Shown: positions 46,842 through 58,845, numbered from the stretch's first letter. The stretch: 64,000 bases of DNA from Aphrophora alni (GCA_963513935.1 OY740776.1:15517660-15581659); one strand, 5' to 3'. The notes: generated by a model from the letters alone, not told the origin. A program made the numbers and translations.

Positions 46842-48809
46842 ACTTCCTGGAAGAAGGGTTTGGTCTGGTGTTCAGAAAATTTTGCACAGCTTCAATGGCT
46901 TCTTTATCAGATGGATAATGATTCCCTCGTAACTGTTTTTTTAATGGAGCAAAAATATGATATTCGCTTGGAGCCAGCTCCGGATTAAATGGAGGGAGGC
47001 CCAACAGCTAAAAACCAAGATTTTGAAGGCACATGACTGTGTTTTTGGCAGTATGGGGTCGAGCGTTATCCTGAAGCAAAAACACGCCTTTTGAAAGTTT
47101 ACCACGACTTTTGGCTTCAATAAACGCTCACAGAAGCTGTCACTATTTATTGTTTGACCTTCAAGTTTGAGGTCAACCAAATTGGACCTTCCATATCCCA
47201 GAATTCCAACATCATAACCTTTTCTGCAGACATCTGAGTTTTGATTTTTTTTTGCTGTGGGTCAATAAACGCTCACAGAAGCTGTCACTATTTATTGTTT
47301 GACCTTCAAGTTTGAGGTCAACCAAATTGGACCTTCCATATCCTAGAATTCCAACATCATAACCTTTCCTGCAGACATCTGAGTTTTGATTTTTTTTGCT
47401 GTGGGTCAATAAACGCTCACAATAGCTGTCACTATTTATTGTTTGACCTTTAGGTTTGAGGTCAACCAAATTGGACCTTCCATATCCTAGAATTCCAACA
47501 TCATAAACCTTTCCTGCAGACATCTGAGTTTTGATTTTTTTTGCTGTGGGTCAATAAACGCTCACAATAGATGTCACTATTTATTGTTTGACCTTTAGGT
47601 TTGAGGTCAACCAAATTGGACCTTCCATATCCCAGAATTCCAACATCATAACCTTTTCTGCAGCCATCTGAGTTTTGATTTTTTTTTTGCTGTGGGTCAA
47701 TAAACGCTCACAATAGCTGTCACTATTTATTGTTTGACCTTTAGGTTTGAGGTCAACCAAATTGGACCTTCCATATCCTAGAATTCCAACATCATAACCT
47801 TTCCTGCAGACATCTGAGTTTTGATTTTTTTTGCTGTGGGTCAATAAACGCTCACAATAGCTGTCACTATTTATTGTTTGACCTTCAAGTTTGAGGTCAA
47901 CCAAATTGGACCTTCCATATCCCAGAATTCCAACATCATAACCTTTCCTGCAGATATCTGAGTTTTGATTTTTTTTGCTGTGGGTCAATAAACGCTCACA
48001 ATAGCTGTCACTATTTATTGTTTGACCTTTAGGTTTGAGGTCAACCAAATTGGACCTTCCATATCCCAGAATTCCAACATCATAACCTTTCCTGCAGATA
48101 TCTGAGTTTTGATTTTTTTTGCTGTGGGTCAATAAACGCTCACAATAGCTGTCACTATTTATTGTTTGACCTTTAGGTTTGAGGTCAACCAAATTGGACC
48201 TTCCATATCCCAGAATTCCAACATCATAACCTTTCCTGCAGACATCTGAGTTTTGATTTTTTTTTGCTGTGCAAGATGAAGGATGTTTCCACACCTAATT
48301 TTGTCGCTTAATCTCTGTTTCAAAATGATGAACCCATGTTTCATCAACGGTTATTATTCGCTTAAGAAATGATTCTCCTTCTTCTTCATAACGTTCCAAA
48401 TGCTTCTGGAAAATTTTCAAACGATTGTCTTTGTGGATGCTGGTCAATTGACGTGGAACCCAGCGAACACAGACTTTTCGAAAGTTTAAAGAACATGTTA
48501 CATTTAACTCACTTGCAATTCCATCAACTTTAATTCGTCGATTATCGAGAATCATTTGTTTAACCGCTCCAACATTGTCATTAGTCTTTGAAGTGGAAGG
48601 CCTACCAGGCTGTTATTCATCACACAGAGAAATCCTACCACTTTTAAGGCGATCAATACATTCGTAGATCTTGCTTCCACTTGAACAACTCTCTCCATAT
48701 TGCTGCTGCATTCGACGAATAATCTCTGCTGGTTTCACACCTTCTGAATTGAGGAAACGTATCACTGCTCGCATTTCTTCCTTGGTGCACTGAGACAAAG
48801 AGAACTCAT
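46842..48809 (-). pseudogene. mariner-family transposase, broken
   Basis: From the ATG at 48809 and after an early frameshift: SQCTKEEMRAVIRFLNSEGV and the helix-turn-helix region PAEIIRRMQQQYGESC, then a linker and VRWVPRQLTSIHKDNR. The first catalytic Asp follows in IITVDETWVHHF. The middle segment (GKVMMLEFWDMEG, then QTINSDSYCERLL) lies in the 144-bp repeat. After it come QDNARPHTAKNTVMC (second catalytic Asp) and GLPPFNPELAPSEYHIFAPL, where the expected Asp of PSDYH is Glu, and the C-terminal region to about 46842. The enzyme would cut and paste the element at TA. Frameshifts, an in-frame stop after NLGF and the repeat expansion make it non-functional. Confidence 0.85.
47119..48270 (-). 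repeat. 144-bp tandem repeat (8 units) inside the mariner transposase
   Basis: TAAACGCTCACA starts at 47121, 47266, 47410, 47555, 47701, 47845, 47989 and 48133. Units are over 95% alike, differing by T-run length and a few substitutions. The unit spans the end of the first catalytic region to the segment before QDNARPH. A 144-bp period is 48 codons, so the minus frame stays open as a 48-residue repeat, but that frame mixes the true transposase frame with a shifted one. Confidence 0.95.
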
Positions 48810-48954
48810 TTTACACAGTCTTTTAAAACACAATCACAAATAGCTAACAATGAAAGAATAAATTACGATGAACAGCTGATAGACGTTATGAGTTATAGCA
48901 AAACAATCAGTGTTGCCATACAAATGATTCGAAAGGAAATCAAAATTTCCCTTT

Positions 48955-50480
48955 ATTTTTTTAAATTTTCTTCGTATTATAAAGTCTCTACTCACTTCGC
49001 TCGTGTAACTAACTCGATTCCAGCTGACCTCGTGTGAAGGTGTCTCAACTCGCTGCACTTGTATTGTTGACGAGGCCTTCGTAACTATAGCAACTATTTA
49101 GTGCAAAAAAAATCATTAATTATAATTCAATTTTAATCAAGCATTTAGAGCACAAGGGAAGCACAGAGGTATTTAAATAAGCTATATTAATAATATTTAA
49201 TAGACGGGATCTTTTGCTCATTTTTATTTTCTAACATTTTTAGTGACTAAAAGATTTGGTTAGTTTTATTATGTTTTACGAATCGGTGAATTACAAAGTT
49301 TGTGCAGAGTTTGTTTTATATACACTCCTTCAATTCCTCCATCCAACAAGTTGAAACTCCGCCATTAAAATTCATTTTAAGAAGCGCCCACCCACAGTTT
49401 AAACTCGTGTATTGCATTACAGATCATAAACGTTTAAGGAGTATAAAATCAACTCTTAACACTTGCTGCTAAATTAATGATTACAGTCTAAATCATGTTG
49501 AAGCCGCCTCGAACCATTACTTATATATTTACAAGCCCGCCCATTTCGGATTAATTTTATTACACGCGTCGCTTTTTTAACTTATTGTGTGGAACAAAAT
49601 AGTCTGAGAAAAACAAGATTGTAAATAATTTTTTACATTTAATTTGATCCTATTATCTGATTTCAAGCGCCATCACTTGTGAGTAGGTAATTAAAATAAA
49701 CTGAGTGTTAGGCTTTTAGAATAATGTAACGAGTAAAGCTTGCCAAAATGATCTGATAATGGTGGGTATTTTAGTGTTGTTACGTTGGCAATGTTTTTTT
49801 TTATTACGTGTAATGGAGATTAGTGTAATTACGTGTGGCAGATGTAGGCTTACAATCACGATTTTAGCGGTTGATTTATGATGTGAATTGTGTTTAGAAT
49901 ATTTATAAAATTGAATTGTGTAAAAAGATTCTCATTTACACATTTTGCAGGTGGAATTTGTGTTGAGGGACCATTCAATGTTCACGACTATTTTTGAGTT
50001 TAACTACTGAATGAAGATACTACTTTTCATTTCATTAATTACTAGGAAATCGTTAAGCTTTCTACGTCGTACTTGACAGGTGTGTCGTACATCATTAAGG
50101 ATCCACAGCTGAAGAGGGCGGTTCAACGTTAGGACACCACGATACGATCGCTCATCTGTTGACAAGAAAAGACACAAAACTCTTCAACTCTTTTTGACTT
50201 CTGAGCGGAAACACTCTTTAGTATCGTGGGTTAACAATGGACCCCACTTCCGTTCAAGTTCCCACCCGCAGTTAAACAATCCCTTAAAGAATTTCACACC
50301 TGGAGAATCACATGTGTTTTGAATTTACACATTAGAGTAGTTCTATTCGAATCAAAATATAGTAAAGTATCGTTGTATAAAGTTATGATGGATTTTTGTG
50401 GATATGTAGGATGTTTCTTAGCTCCCCTGAATGTAAAAATATATTTTTTAAATTATCATTATTTATCTATAAAGTCAAAA
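48955..50480. other. Apparently single-copy stretch
   Basis: 49300-50290 is unique-looking with moderate G+C and no coding evidence, including TACAAGCCCGCCCATTTCGG at about 49531. It may hold conserved non-coding DNA; nothing specific recognised. Confidence 0.3.
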
Positions 50481-50496
50481 CCCAGTGAATGATCAC

Positions 50497-51605
50497 GAAT
50501 TCTCTGGATCCAAGAAGCCTAGAGTTATGAATTTTTTAACATAGTTTGGGGTAGGTCTGTAGACGCGTACTAAGAAAGGGTTTTGAAAATGTTCCACTCC
50601 AAGGGTGTTTTTACCCATAAAGCATATCTCTGGATCCAAGAAGCCTAGAGCTATGAATTTTTTAACATAGTTTGGGGTTGGTCTGTAGACGCGTACTAAG
50701 AAAGGGTTTTGAAAATGTTCCACTCCAAGGGTGATTTTTAAACCTAAAGCATATCTCTGGATCCAAGAAGCCTAGAGCTATGAATTTTTTAACATAGTTT
50801 GGGGTAGGTCTGTAGACGCGTTCAAAGAAAGGGTTTTGAAAATGTTCCACTCCAAGGGTGTTTTTACCCATAAAGCATATCTCTGGACCCAAGAAGCCTA
50901 GAGCTAAGAATTTTTTAACATGATTTAGGGTAGGTGTGTAGACGCGTACTAAGGAAGGGTTTTGATAATGTTCCAAAATAAGGGTGTTTTTTTAAACATA
51001 AAGAATATCTCTGGATCTAAGAAGCCTAGAGCCATGAGTTTTTAACATGTTTTGGGGTAGGTCTTTAGACGTGTACTAAGGAAAAGTTTTTAAAATGTTC
51101 AACTCCAAGGGTGTTTTTACCCCTAAAGCATATCTCTGGATCTAAGAAGCCTATAGCTATGGATTTTTAACATATTTTGGGGTAGATTTGAGACGCGTAA
51201 TAAGAAAAGGTTTTTAAAATGTTCAACTCCAAGGGTGTTTTTACCCATAAAGCATATCTCTGGATCCAAGAAGCCTAGAACTAAGAATTTTTTAACATGG
51301 TTTAGGGTAGGTGTGTAGACGCGTACTAAGGAAGGGTTTTGAAAATGTTCCAAAATAAGGGTGTTTTTTAAACATAAAGAATATCTCTGGATCTAAGAAG
51401 CCTAGAGCCATGAGTTTTTAACATGTTTTGGGGTAGGTCTTTAGACGTGTACTAAGGAAAAGTTTTTAAAATGTTCAACTCCAAGGGTGTTTTTACCCCT
51501 AAAGCATATCTCTGGATCCAAGAAGCCTAGAACTAAGAATTTTTTAACATGGTTTAGGGTAGGTGTGTAGACGCGTACTAAGGAAGGGTTTTGAAAATGT
51601 TCCAA
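50497..51605. repeat. ~126-bp tandem repeat, nine units
   Basis: CTCTGGATCCAAGAAGCCTA recurs at 124-128 bp spacing (50504, 50630, 50757, 50883, 51011, 51136, 51260, 51387, 51512), with TTTTTAACAT, GTAGACGCGTACTAAG and GAAAATGTTCCA in each unit. Minus frames repeating VEHFQNPFLVRVY arise from the 42-codon period. Confidence 0.95.
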
Positions 51606-51761
51606 ACTTAGAATTGTTGTAATCATGTCGTGTTTGGACTCAATTTGTTCAATATTTTATGGAGATTAAAAAAAATAGAAAATAACAAAAAAAGGAATCG
51701 ACTTGCAATGTTGTAACTTTTGTAGTGGCGTGGCCAGTGATGAGACATTAGGTCTACGGCG

Positions 51762-52382
51762 GAGGTAATTCTACCGCCCGGGCATAGTGAAACTGCCCCG
51801 ACATTTTGGGTACTTTTGAAACGATGAAACTGCCCCGCTCATTAAATTGGATTGGGAAGGGTCGCCTCGCAAGACTAGAAATGTTGAAATTACCCCGAGC
51901 GCCCAAATATTGAAAATTTTATTTTACATGTTACGCTACGGGACCTAACCTAACCTAACCTAAGCTTACAGGCTTATATGCTTGATTGAGATTAAATTTA
52001 AAGACATACTACCAAAATAAAATAATCTCTTAGAGAAATTTAAATAAAAAACTACATTGAATAAAATATCTTTAAATTTCTCTTGTCTTCATTGAAAAAT
52101 TACATAAATAGTACAAAAAAAGTCTCTATAGTTGAACGATATGTCACACACATTAACATGCGGTAACATCCTTAACATGTTTTCAATATTATTTTCTAAA
52201 GTAAATAACCAGTCATAGAAAATGACTACCTGGCCGGGGCAATTTCAGCATTTCTTGTGTTGCGATGAGACCCTTCTTGATCTTCTTTAATGAGCGGGGG
52301 GGGGGCAGTTTCATCATTTCAAACGTACCTAAAATATCGAGGCAGTTTCATCGTCCCCCCCTACCGCCCTACCGGAAATTGC
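51762..52382. mobile_element. Inverted-repeat element of the GAAACTGCCCCGC family (copy 2)
   Basis: Left arm 51762-51905 (TACCGCCCGGGCATAGTGAA, GAAACTGCCCCGCTCATTAA, AAGGGTCGC, TGAAATTACCCCG) pairs with right arm 52235-52382. The interior holds a CCTAA run (51948-51964) and GTTACGCTACGGG, the unoccupied form of the LINE target at 33.4 kb. No transposase. Confidence 0.75.
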
Positions 52383-53159
52383 GCGTGCGATGGTGAAGGG
52401 ACGCAAATCACGTACTTGACAAACTATAAGGTGTTTAATTCATTGTAATAAATATTTGTTTTTATTTTGCAAAAAACCCTTTATGTAATGTTGTGGAAGT
52501 CATTTTTAGAAACTAAGATCTTTGAAACATATAACTCTGCCAAAAATATTCCCATGCAGCTGAAAAATTATTTCGCAAACCTTTGTAATTAGCTCGATAA
52601 ATCTGTGCACCTTAAATAATCAACCCGCACCTTAAAAGTGTTACAATATTCCCTAGGTTAGGTTAGGTTAGGTGAGGTGAGGTTATGTTAGGTAACGCAC
52701 GGTAGCAATTCATTGCGCTCAGCCTGAACGCGCCGCTCCCTTTTACACCTGCTAAATCGTTGTATTTCTAATGCATAATACATAACCAGTTTGTTACACG
52801 TCAGTTATCGTGTTTCAACAAATAGCAGAATAAACACAGCTTAAAGTCGTACTGACAACCGTCCGCCTTGATAATCCAACAAAGTACTCCGTAATGCCGC
52901 TGCCGCCAGCGTTAAGTGCAATTACGGCCGAAGCACCGAAACTTTGTCTTGCTTTTTTTTTATTTAAGAATATTTATGACATGAGCTTAATATATGTTGA
53001 AACACCTGCTTGGGTCGATCATTACGGTCTGGTTTGTGAAGGTAAACGTTTTATTTTTTAGGTTAGGTGTGCGCTACGTGTTTCAGAGTGTTACGCCGGA
53101 AGGTGTAATCTATAACCCTAAAGGGCGCACTTACAGTCAAGAGTGGCACCCCCGAAGGA
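52383..53159. other. Apparently single-copy stretch with a TTAGG tract
   Basis: TTAGG-like repeats at 52655-52695 are followed by 52700-52950, unique-looking and G+C-richer (CGTAATGCCGCTGCCGCCAG). No exon could be supported. Confidence 0.35.
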
Positions 53160-53270
53160 ACTTAGATCTAGACTTTTTTCTTGTAGTCTTGGTTAGATCC
53201 CTCTCTTTCATATTTCCATTTTAGGTCTCTTTTTCCGATCCTATCGCTAAAGTATTCTAGGGCTGAGGTC
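53160..53270 (-). repeat. Dispersed repeat family A, reversed copy
   Basis: TTAGATCCCTCTCTTTCATA followed by a CCTATC block and AGTATTCTAG is the reverse complement of the family A core. Confidence 0.5.
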
Positions 53271-53566
53271 TAATCCTATTGAATTTTTTTTTTTAATGTC
53301 AAAATTTCGATGCCGAGTTATTTTCGACGGTTTCTAGATAGAAAGTGTTGACCAGGGTTATATCCGACGATTTTATTCCGTTATAGGTTTGGCAACGTTG
53401 CACATTCCTATCATAGTAAAAGCATGACTCTATATCTATTATTACAAGAGATATCCTGTCAACAGCTTGTCACTATAACCCGAAACAATACAATGAGTAA
53501 ACCTATGTCTATCCATCTATTGTATAAAAATAGAATCTTTCATATTTTATGATGGTACCAGTATTT

Positions 53567-53643
53567 TTAGGTTTAGGGCAATTGGCTTCACGCGCCAATG
53601 CTCTACCAACTGAGCTATCCTTAGTCGCTTAGCATAGGACGTA
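53567..53643 (-). tRNA. tRNA-like pseudogene (left copy)
   Basis: The minus strand has the A-box text TAGCTCAGTTGGTAGAGC and a perfect 5-bp anticodon stem TTGGC/GCCAA around the loop GCGTGAA. The B-box is eroded (CCCTAAACCTAAAAAT) and the acceptor stem does not pair. Probably the promoter part of a SINE, not a working tRNA. Confidence 0.55.
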
Positions 53644-53931
53644 CACTTCTCACTTGATTTTGCTTTTGCTGCAATTTTTGAGTTATAAAATTAATTACCT
53701 CGTTACAAACGATATTGAAATTAATATTTAATACTTAAAATATTGTTTTAGCAATACTAGCTGGTGTAAAGAACATAAACGCGTTGAAATCAATAAATAC
53801 ATTCGTAAGGGCTGCAAGTTGAGTAAATATTAATTTCAATGTCGTTTGTAACGAGGTAATTAATTTGATAACTCGAAAGTTGCAGCAAAAGCAAAATCAA
53901 GTGAGAAGTGTACGCCCTATGCTAAGCGATT

Positions 53932-54005
53932 AAGGATAGCTCAGTTGGTAGAGCATTGGCGCTTAAAGCAACATATCCTGGGTTCAATTCCTAGTCTATA
54001 TCGTA
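53932..54005 (+). tRNA. tRNA-like pseudogene (right copy)
   Basis: A-box TAGCTCAGTTGGTAGAGC is followed by a degraded anticodon arm (loop GCTTAAA) and a good T-arm CTGGG/CCTAG with B-box GGTTCAATTCC. The acceptor ends do not pair. The polymerase III internal promoter boxes look usable; a functional tRNA is unlikely. Confidence 0.6.
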
Positions 54006-54008
54006 CCA

Positions 54009-54893
54009 TTTCTTAGGGTCTCTCTTTCTTCTCTTTTTTCTATCTTTTATCTTAGTTCTTGTTCTCTTTTGGCCAATTTCCAACCTTCCGAAGATGTAGT
54101 ATGATTTTATAAATTCTTGTTTTTGTTGTCCAGTTAACTGACTTAGATTTGAAAAGATGTTGTAGTGCAAGGGTGTGGATGGAAGTGGATGGTCTGAGGT
54201 GTACGGTATTGCCACCTATAGTGTTGTAACTTCCTGTGCTTCCGGCAAGAATCAATAATAATGTTAGTTTTTTGCCGAAACTCTGAATTACCTTGTGATT
54301 GTGAACATAGTAAGGAGAGAGCCTTAGTTGGAACTTGTTCAATGGATGGAGTTAGGTAAGCTGTGGAGAAAGTTTATATGATTTCGGACGTGGTACTAAA
54401 AGGCTAATTTTGATAAAGGAGGATTGTTTACTGATTTTATGCAAACATTTTTTAACAAGCACGCGAAAGAAAATAATGCTACTCTATACAAAAATATCAT
54501 TGACCTAAAAATAATATTCTTGACCTTTTTTTTCTTTTGTCACAATTTATTGACAACCACAAACACAATCCCAATTTATACTTTACAAAAGTAAAAACAA
54601 GATATTTCTATGGCAGCTTCATTTAATCAACTCAAATATTGTTTTGTACCACCCAACCGACCACGGAGTGCGTATGAATTATTTAATAGCCGTAATACTT
54701 AAATCATAAATCGACTGGATAAGCGGGTCTGCGTGTGGTATCGATATATTATATAGTGCTTTGTCCAACTCATCTCGTAAACAAGATTAAATATTAATGT
54801 CTCGCGTCAAGGCTGGAACCTGAGTCAATTTTCAAAACGACTTGTCGTTACCTCTCTCTCTCTCCGGAGTGTGTCACTGTTACTCATTATAAC

Positions 54894-54894
<1 letters not shown>
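54009..54894. other. Stretch without recognisable gene
   Basis: The minus frames at 53991-54342 have no domain. 54600-54850 is unique-looking. Confidence 0.35.
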
Positions 54895-54943
<49 letters not shown>

Positions 54944-54950
54944 GTGTGTG
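54895..54950. repeat. (TG)n microsatellite
   Basis: About 27 TG units with one CG interruption. Confidence 0.95.
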
Positions 54951-55984
54951 GTTCGAGTTACTTTAATAAGAGTAAATTGTAAGTCATTTTCAGGGCAGTG
55001 GATAAAACTCAATGATTGAAAAAGTGGGGGAAGCGAAATGCTACACTACAGAAGACATTTGTTCCAAAACTTAATTTTGTTTTTGCTTTAACACAAATAT
55101 AGGTTATGTAGTTATTTTTGAGGTTATACGAGTTTTTAGGTTCTCTGAGTTCAAAAAAGTGGTTTATGTAATGATATCTGTGTCTGTAGCTACATCGCGT
55201 CGTCCAATTTTAATCAAATTGATGTGTGGGCATATTTTGGTCATATCTCTGGACGCTTTAGAACTCAAAATCTGGGGGAACTTTATAAAAAAACTAAATT
55301 AGTATTTCCTTCAAATTGGCTTTAACAATTATGCTCAAGTGTTGCCTCTAAGGACCTCCGAAAAACGTTTTGGTCTTCTCTCGAAAATGTTTGTTTCTGG
55401 AGTCATCGATAAAAAACATTCAAAAATAGTCATTGGTTACCAATTTCGTTCAAATTTTAGTGTTACGTAAAGACTAGTGACCCAAAACTTTGTGCGAAAT
55501 CGTAAGTAAAAAAAATTATGGTTCAGGAATAATTATCCATAAATTAATAAAAACCTATATACTCACAAGCCTATAATTTTTTTTCTTCAAAAGTGGCGCC
55601 CAAGGTTTATTTCACTATTTAATTGATACTTTTTATCGGATATTATTTGATGTTGGAGGCGATTGATTGAGACAGATTGTGCAATATTTTACACAGTTTG
55701 TTTGATGCTCGTTACTGATTTAGCTGGCAAAAACAACCCGTTGGTCACGATTCCATCATTCCGGTTTAACCACATCATTCGATTTTAAGTTTTCATTCGC
55801 TACACCGTGGCTTTAATTAGAATTTAATATCATCACAACTTCATCAAATATTTAAATTTTTGCAATATTACATAGTAATGATGAAAGCGTGGACAGTTTT
55901 ATCTTTCTATATTTCTTAATGGGTTTTTTCAGGTCTGGTTATCAGATGCGACATTACAAAGCTCAATTTCTACGAATAATTTGG
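54951..55984. other. Stretch without recognisable gene
   Basis: A+T-rich; no repeats or frames of note. Confidence 0.35.
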
Positions 55985-57365
55985 CAAAACGTCCCATAAC
56001 GGTTAGGTAACATTTAAACTTTAAAAGGTAAAAAGTTCAAATTTTAGAAATTTTGTTGATGGTTAAACACCATATTTTAATATTATAGGGTAAATTCAAT
56101 TCCACCCAAAATTATCTTTTGGGGGAAACTCAGTGGGGTACAGCCCCATTGAGTGATACCTCAATTTAAAAGAAATTATAATTTCACAACATAGAGAATT
56201 ATAATTACTTCAAATCTAATTTGTATATTTATTATACTTTAAAATTTTAGCTATAAAAAAATAAATTTTGAGTTTAAATTAAAATTGTATAGTAATGCAA
56301 CTTTTGGTTAAACATGAATATAATAGAAGTATAATTTTTGTTTTTACAACTTAGTCTTCTAATAAAATAAACTGATTTTTTAAATACCAAGTGTCCTAAA
56401 AGACCCACCCCCCCCTATTTTTTTCTTTATTAATGGAAATAGACAGATTTGCTTTTGGGAAAGTCTAGATAACCAAAGGAGGAGATTTTTGAAGTATCAA
56501 AATTTTCAACCCTTACCCCCAAAATGAGGTAGTTTGAGGATAAGTCAAGAATTTTAAACAGCAACCCCTATTGAGTGATACCTCATTTTAAAGGCCTTTT
56601 AAAAATAAGAATAATGGCGCAAACTAGAGGTCTTTAAGTTCATCCTACCCAACATAGCGACCAATCGAATTGTGAATTTTACATTAATATTTACACCGGA
56701 AATGTTACGAAATGTACATGCTTTTGAGTCCAGAATCTATTTCTGCCAAGAAGTAAATGGTAGCCATTTCGAGAACTTAATCTGAGTTAAAAAAACAAGG
56801 TAATGCTCTTACCATCATTTTACCAACATAGAGCAGTTTGTAATGTAATAAAAACAACCGGAGTTTGTAGGTTAATATTCACAATTCGATTGGATGCTAT
56901 GTTGGGTAGGATGAGCCTAGAGACCTCTGGTTTGCGCCATTATTCTTATTTTTAATAGACCTTTAAAATGAGGTATCACTTTATAGGGGGTGAGGGTTGA
57001 AAATTTTGATACTTCAAAAAACTCCTCCTTTGGTTATCTAAACTTTCTCCAAAGCAAATCTGTCTATTTCCATTAATAAAAAATAATAATAGGGGGGGGG
57101 ACTTTTAGGACACTTGGTATATCACTGCCCACCATTTTGGATTGTAGTCAAATAGCGACATCTAGTGTGCGCCGTTATTTTCTTTTAAACTCGATGGGTC
57201 TTTAGTTTTGAAAATGTTCAGTTACCTCTCAAAAACCAAATTTTCTGGTGGGTTCTTTTTTTACCTTATAACTCTAAAATATGGTGTTACACCAAAAATA
57301 TTTCTAAAATTTGAATTTGTTTAAAGTTTAAAAGTTACTTAAACATTCCGGAACTTTTTCGACCC
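55985..57365. mobile_element. Nested inverted repeats: outer element split by an inner foldback
   Basis: Outer arms 55985-56125 and 57240-57365 pair imperfectly (shared AACACCATATTTTA, TTCAAATTTTAGAAAT and their complements). The inner element 56387-57122 has ends ACCAAGTGTCCTAAAAG and its complement and arms of ~300 bp (TAATGGAAATAGACAGATTT, AACCAAAGGAGGAG, GAATAATGGCGCAAACTAGAG). A third copy of the outer arm is at 60745-60870. Confidence 0.75.
56387..57122. mobile_element. Foldback element, ACCAAGTGTCCTAAAAG ends
   Basis: Arms 56387-56720 and 56850-57122 with about 85-90% complementarity; the loop (~130 nt) is unique. Encodes no protein. Confidence 0.8.
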
Positions 57366-58280
57366 CCGGACGTAATATCTCTCTGTAAGCTTATAACTCA
57401 GAAACCGTTGTTCCGATTTTCATACATTTTTCTTTCTTAAACAAGTAAGTTATCTGGTTAGGTTTAAATCAATAAATAATTAAAATTCGTTTTGTAGTTT
57501 GTAAATTAAAACATTATTTATCTACAAGAGGAAAACGAAAATAATTCAATATTTCACACGACGCCAGACAAATATTATTCTAAAAACCACCTTTGTTAGA
57601 CTCCAGGGATCCTTAAAACAGATATAGTAGCAAAATTATGACACATTTTTTGACCTATCACATAACTTTCTCTAAACCTACGTAAGTGAAAAGTATTCAA
57701 GATATATCCTGAGAACTCTTAATAGTTCCTTTGAAAATATGTTTTCTTAAATAAGTTTTTCTTTTAAACGTTCGTATAATGAATGTAGAGCATTTGATTC
57801 AATTATTTTTCAAAAGGTATAATTCATTAGTTTTAATCAAACTTTACAAAAATAAATACAAATACATCAATAATTAAACCGCGAAAGCTACTAATAGGCT
57901 TATCTGAAGTTCACACGTTGAACAGACTCTTACAAATATAAATTATTTTTAAAAAACAAATAAAATTTAGTGGCAGCATAGTAAAGGTTTCCACTAGATA
58001 TTTCTTAAATAACCACAATAGATTAAATAATTATTAATATATTATAAATTCAACATTAAAAAAAAATGTTTTAAACATTTAATAAAATATGTAATGGGTT
58101 CCGTTCATCTGTGGCACCCAACCTCAGATTTCCTGCCTGATAGCACTGTCCTATAAAGTATTTGATGTCTCGATACTTTATGATTGTATACTTTATTAGG
58201 GCTTCTCCATTTTCATATATAAAAAGCATAATATGACACAATATATAGTGACATTCATACTTTAAATCGGGGGGGGGGAT
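57366..58280. other. Stretch without recognisable gene
   Basis: A+T-rich; text near 57395 (TATAACTCAGAAACCGTTGT) resembles decayed repeats seen in many insects. No frame of note. Confidence 0.35.
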
Positions 58281-58790
58281 ACCCACAGTATTACATTTAA
58301 TTTGATTAATTTTGAAAAAATACCAAACACATATATAAAGGAATTAAAATAAGTCTGGCACAATGTAATTAGGCGAAAGAAATGAAATAAATAAATTTTT
58401 GGTGATTATTTCTGTTTATAATTTTAAAATGCAATACTTATTTGATATTCGAACTGTATTGCAATAAATTTGGATAAATTCTGAAAAGAATGATACCAAA
58501 CACATATATAATGGAATTAAAAAAAGTCAGGTACAATGTAATAAAGCAAAAGAAATTAAATAAATAATTGCGACTTTGATGTTATTTTATAGTTTATAAT
58601 TTTAAAATGCAATACAAATAAATTTTTGGTGATTATTTCTGTTTATAATTTTAAAATGCAATACTTATTTGATATTCGAACAGTATTACATTAAATTTGG
58701 ATAAATTCTGAAAAGAATGATACCAAAAAAATATACTATATAAAGAAATTAAAATAAGCCTGGTACAATGTAATAAAAGAAAAGAAATAA
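58280..58790. repeat. ~180-bp tandem repeat, about 2.5 diverged copies
   Basis: GAATGATACCAAACACATAT-like starts near 58320, 58495 and 58718, with TTTTTGGTGATTATTTCTGT and AATGCAATACTTATTTGATA shared. The middle copy carries an extra ~60-bp internal duplication. Confidence 0.75.
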
Positions 58791-58792
58791 AA

Positions 58793-58840
58793 TTAATAAC
58801 ACTACATTATATGAGTAAGCATTTGGATAATGTAGTGTTA

Positions 58841-58845
<5 letters not shown>
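58793..58845. repeat. Perfect 18-bp hairpin next to a microsatellite
   Basis: TTAATAACACTACATTAT (58793-58810) and ATAATGTAGTGTTATTAA (58828-58845) are exact reverse complements with a 17-nt loop. Confidence 0.85.

Larger units (their letters stand above)
46726..48954 (-). mobile_element. mariner transposon with internal tandem amplification
   Basis: The inferred ends are next to TA at 46724-46725 and 48955-48956. The termini AAGTGGAAAAATCTA and (reverse strand) AAGGGAAATTTTGAT are weakly alike, so the terminal repeats are decayed. Total length is 2.2 kb; removing seven extra 144-bp units leaves ~1.2 kb, the normal size of a mariner. The transposase reads on the minus strand from 48809. Confidence 0.75.
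53552..54008. mobile_element. Inverted pair of a tRNA-derived (SINE-like) element
   Basis: The left half (53552-53720) and right half (53807-54008) are reverse complements sharing the tRNA-like part, GCAAAAGCAAAATCAAGTGA, TGAGAAGTGTACG and CGTTTGTAACGAGGTAATTA. Both outer ends meet the TACCAT word. Two head-to-outside copies around an ~85-nt spacer form a foldback. Confidence 0.75.

Noticed and set aside
47212..48294. 48-residue repeat protein on the minus strand
   Set aside because: The frame is a shifted reading through amplified mariner DNA; the true transposase motifs are split between frames.
50493..51626. Repeated minus frames containing VEHFQNPFLVRVY
   Set aside because: They follow from the ~126-bp (42-codon) period; indels between units break them repeatedly.
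53932..54005. Functional tRNA gene
   Set aside because: A- and B-boxes are good but the acceptor stem and anticodon stem do not pair; it is part of an inverted repeat element.
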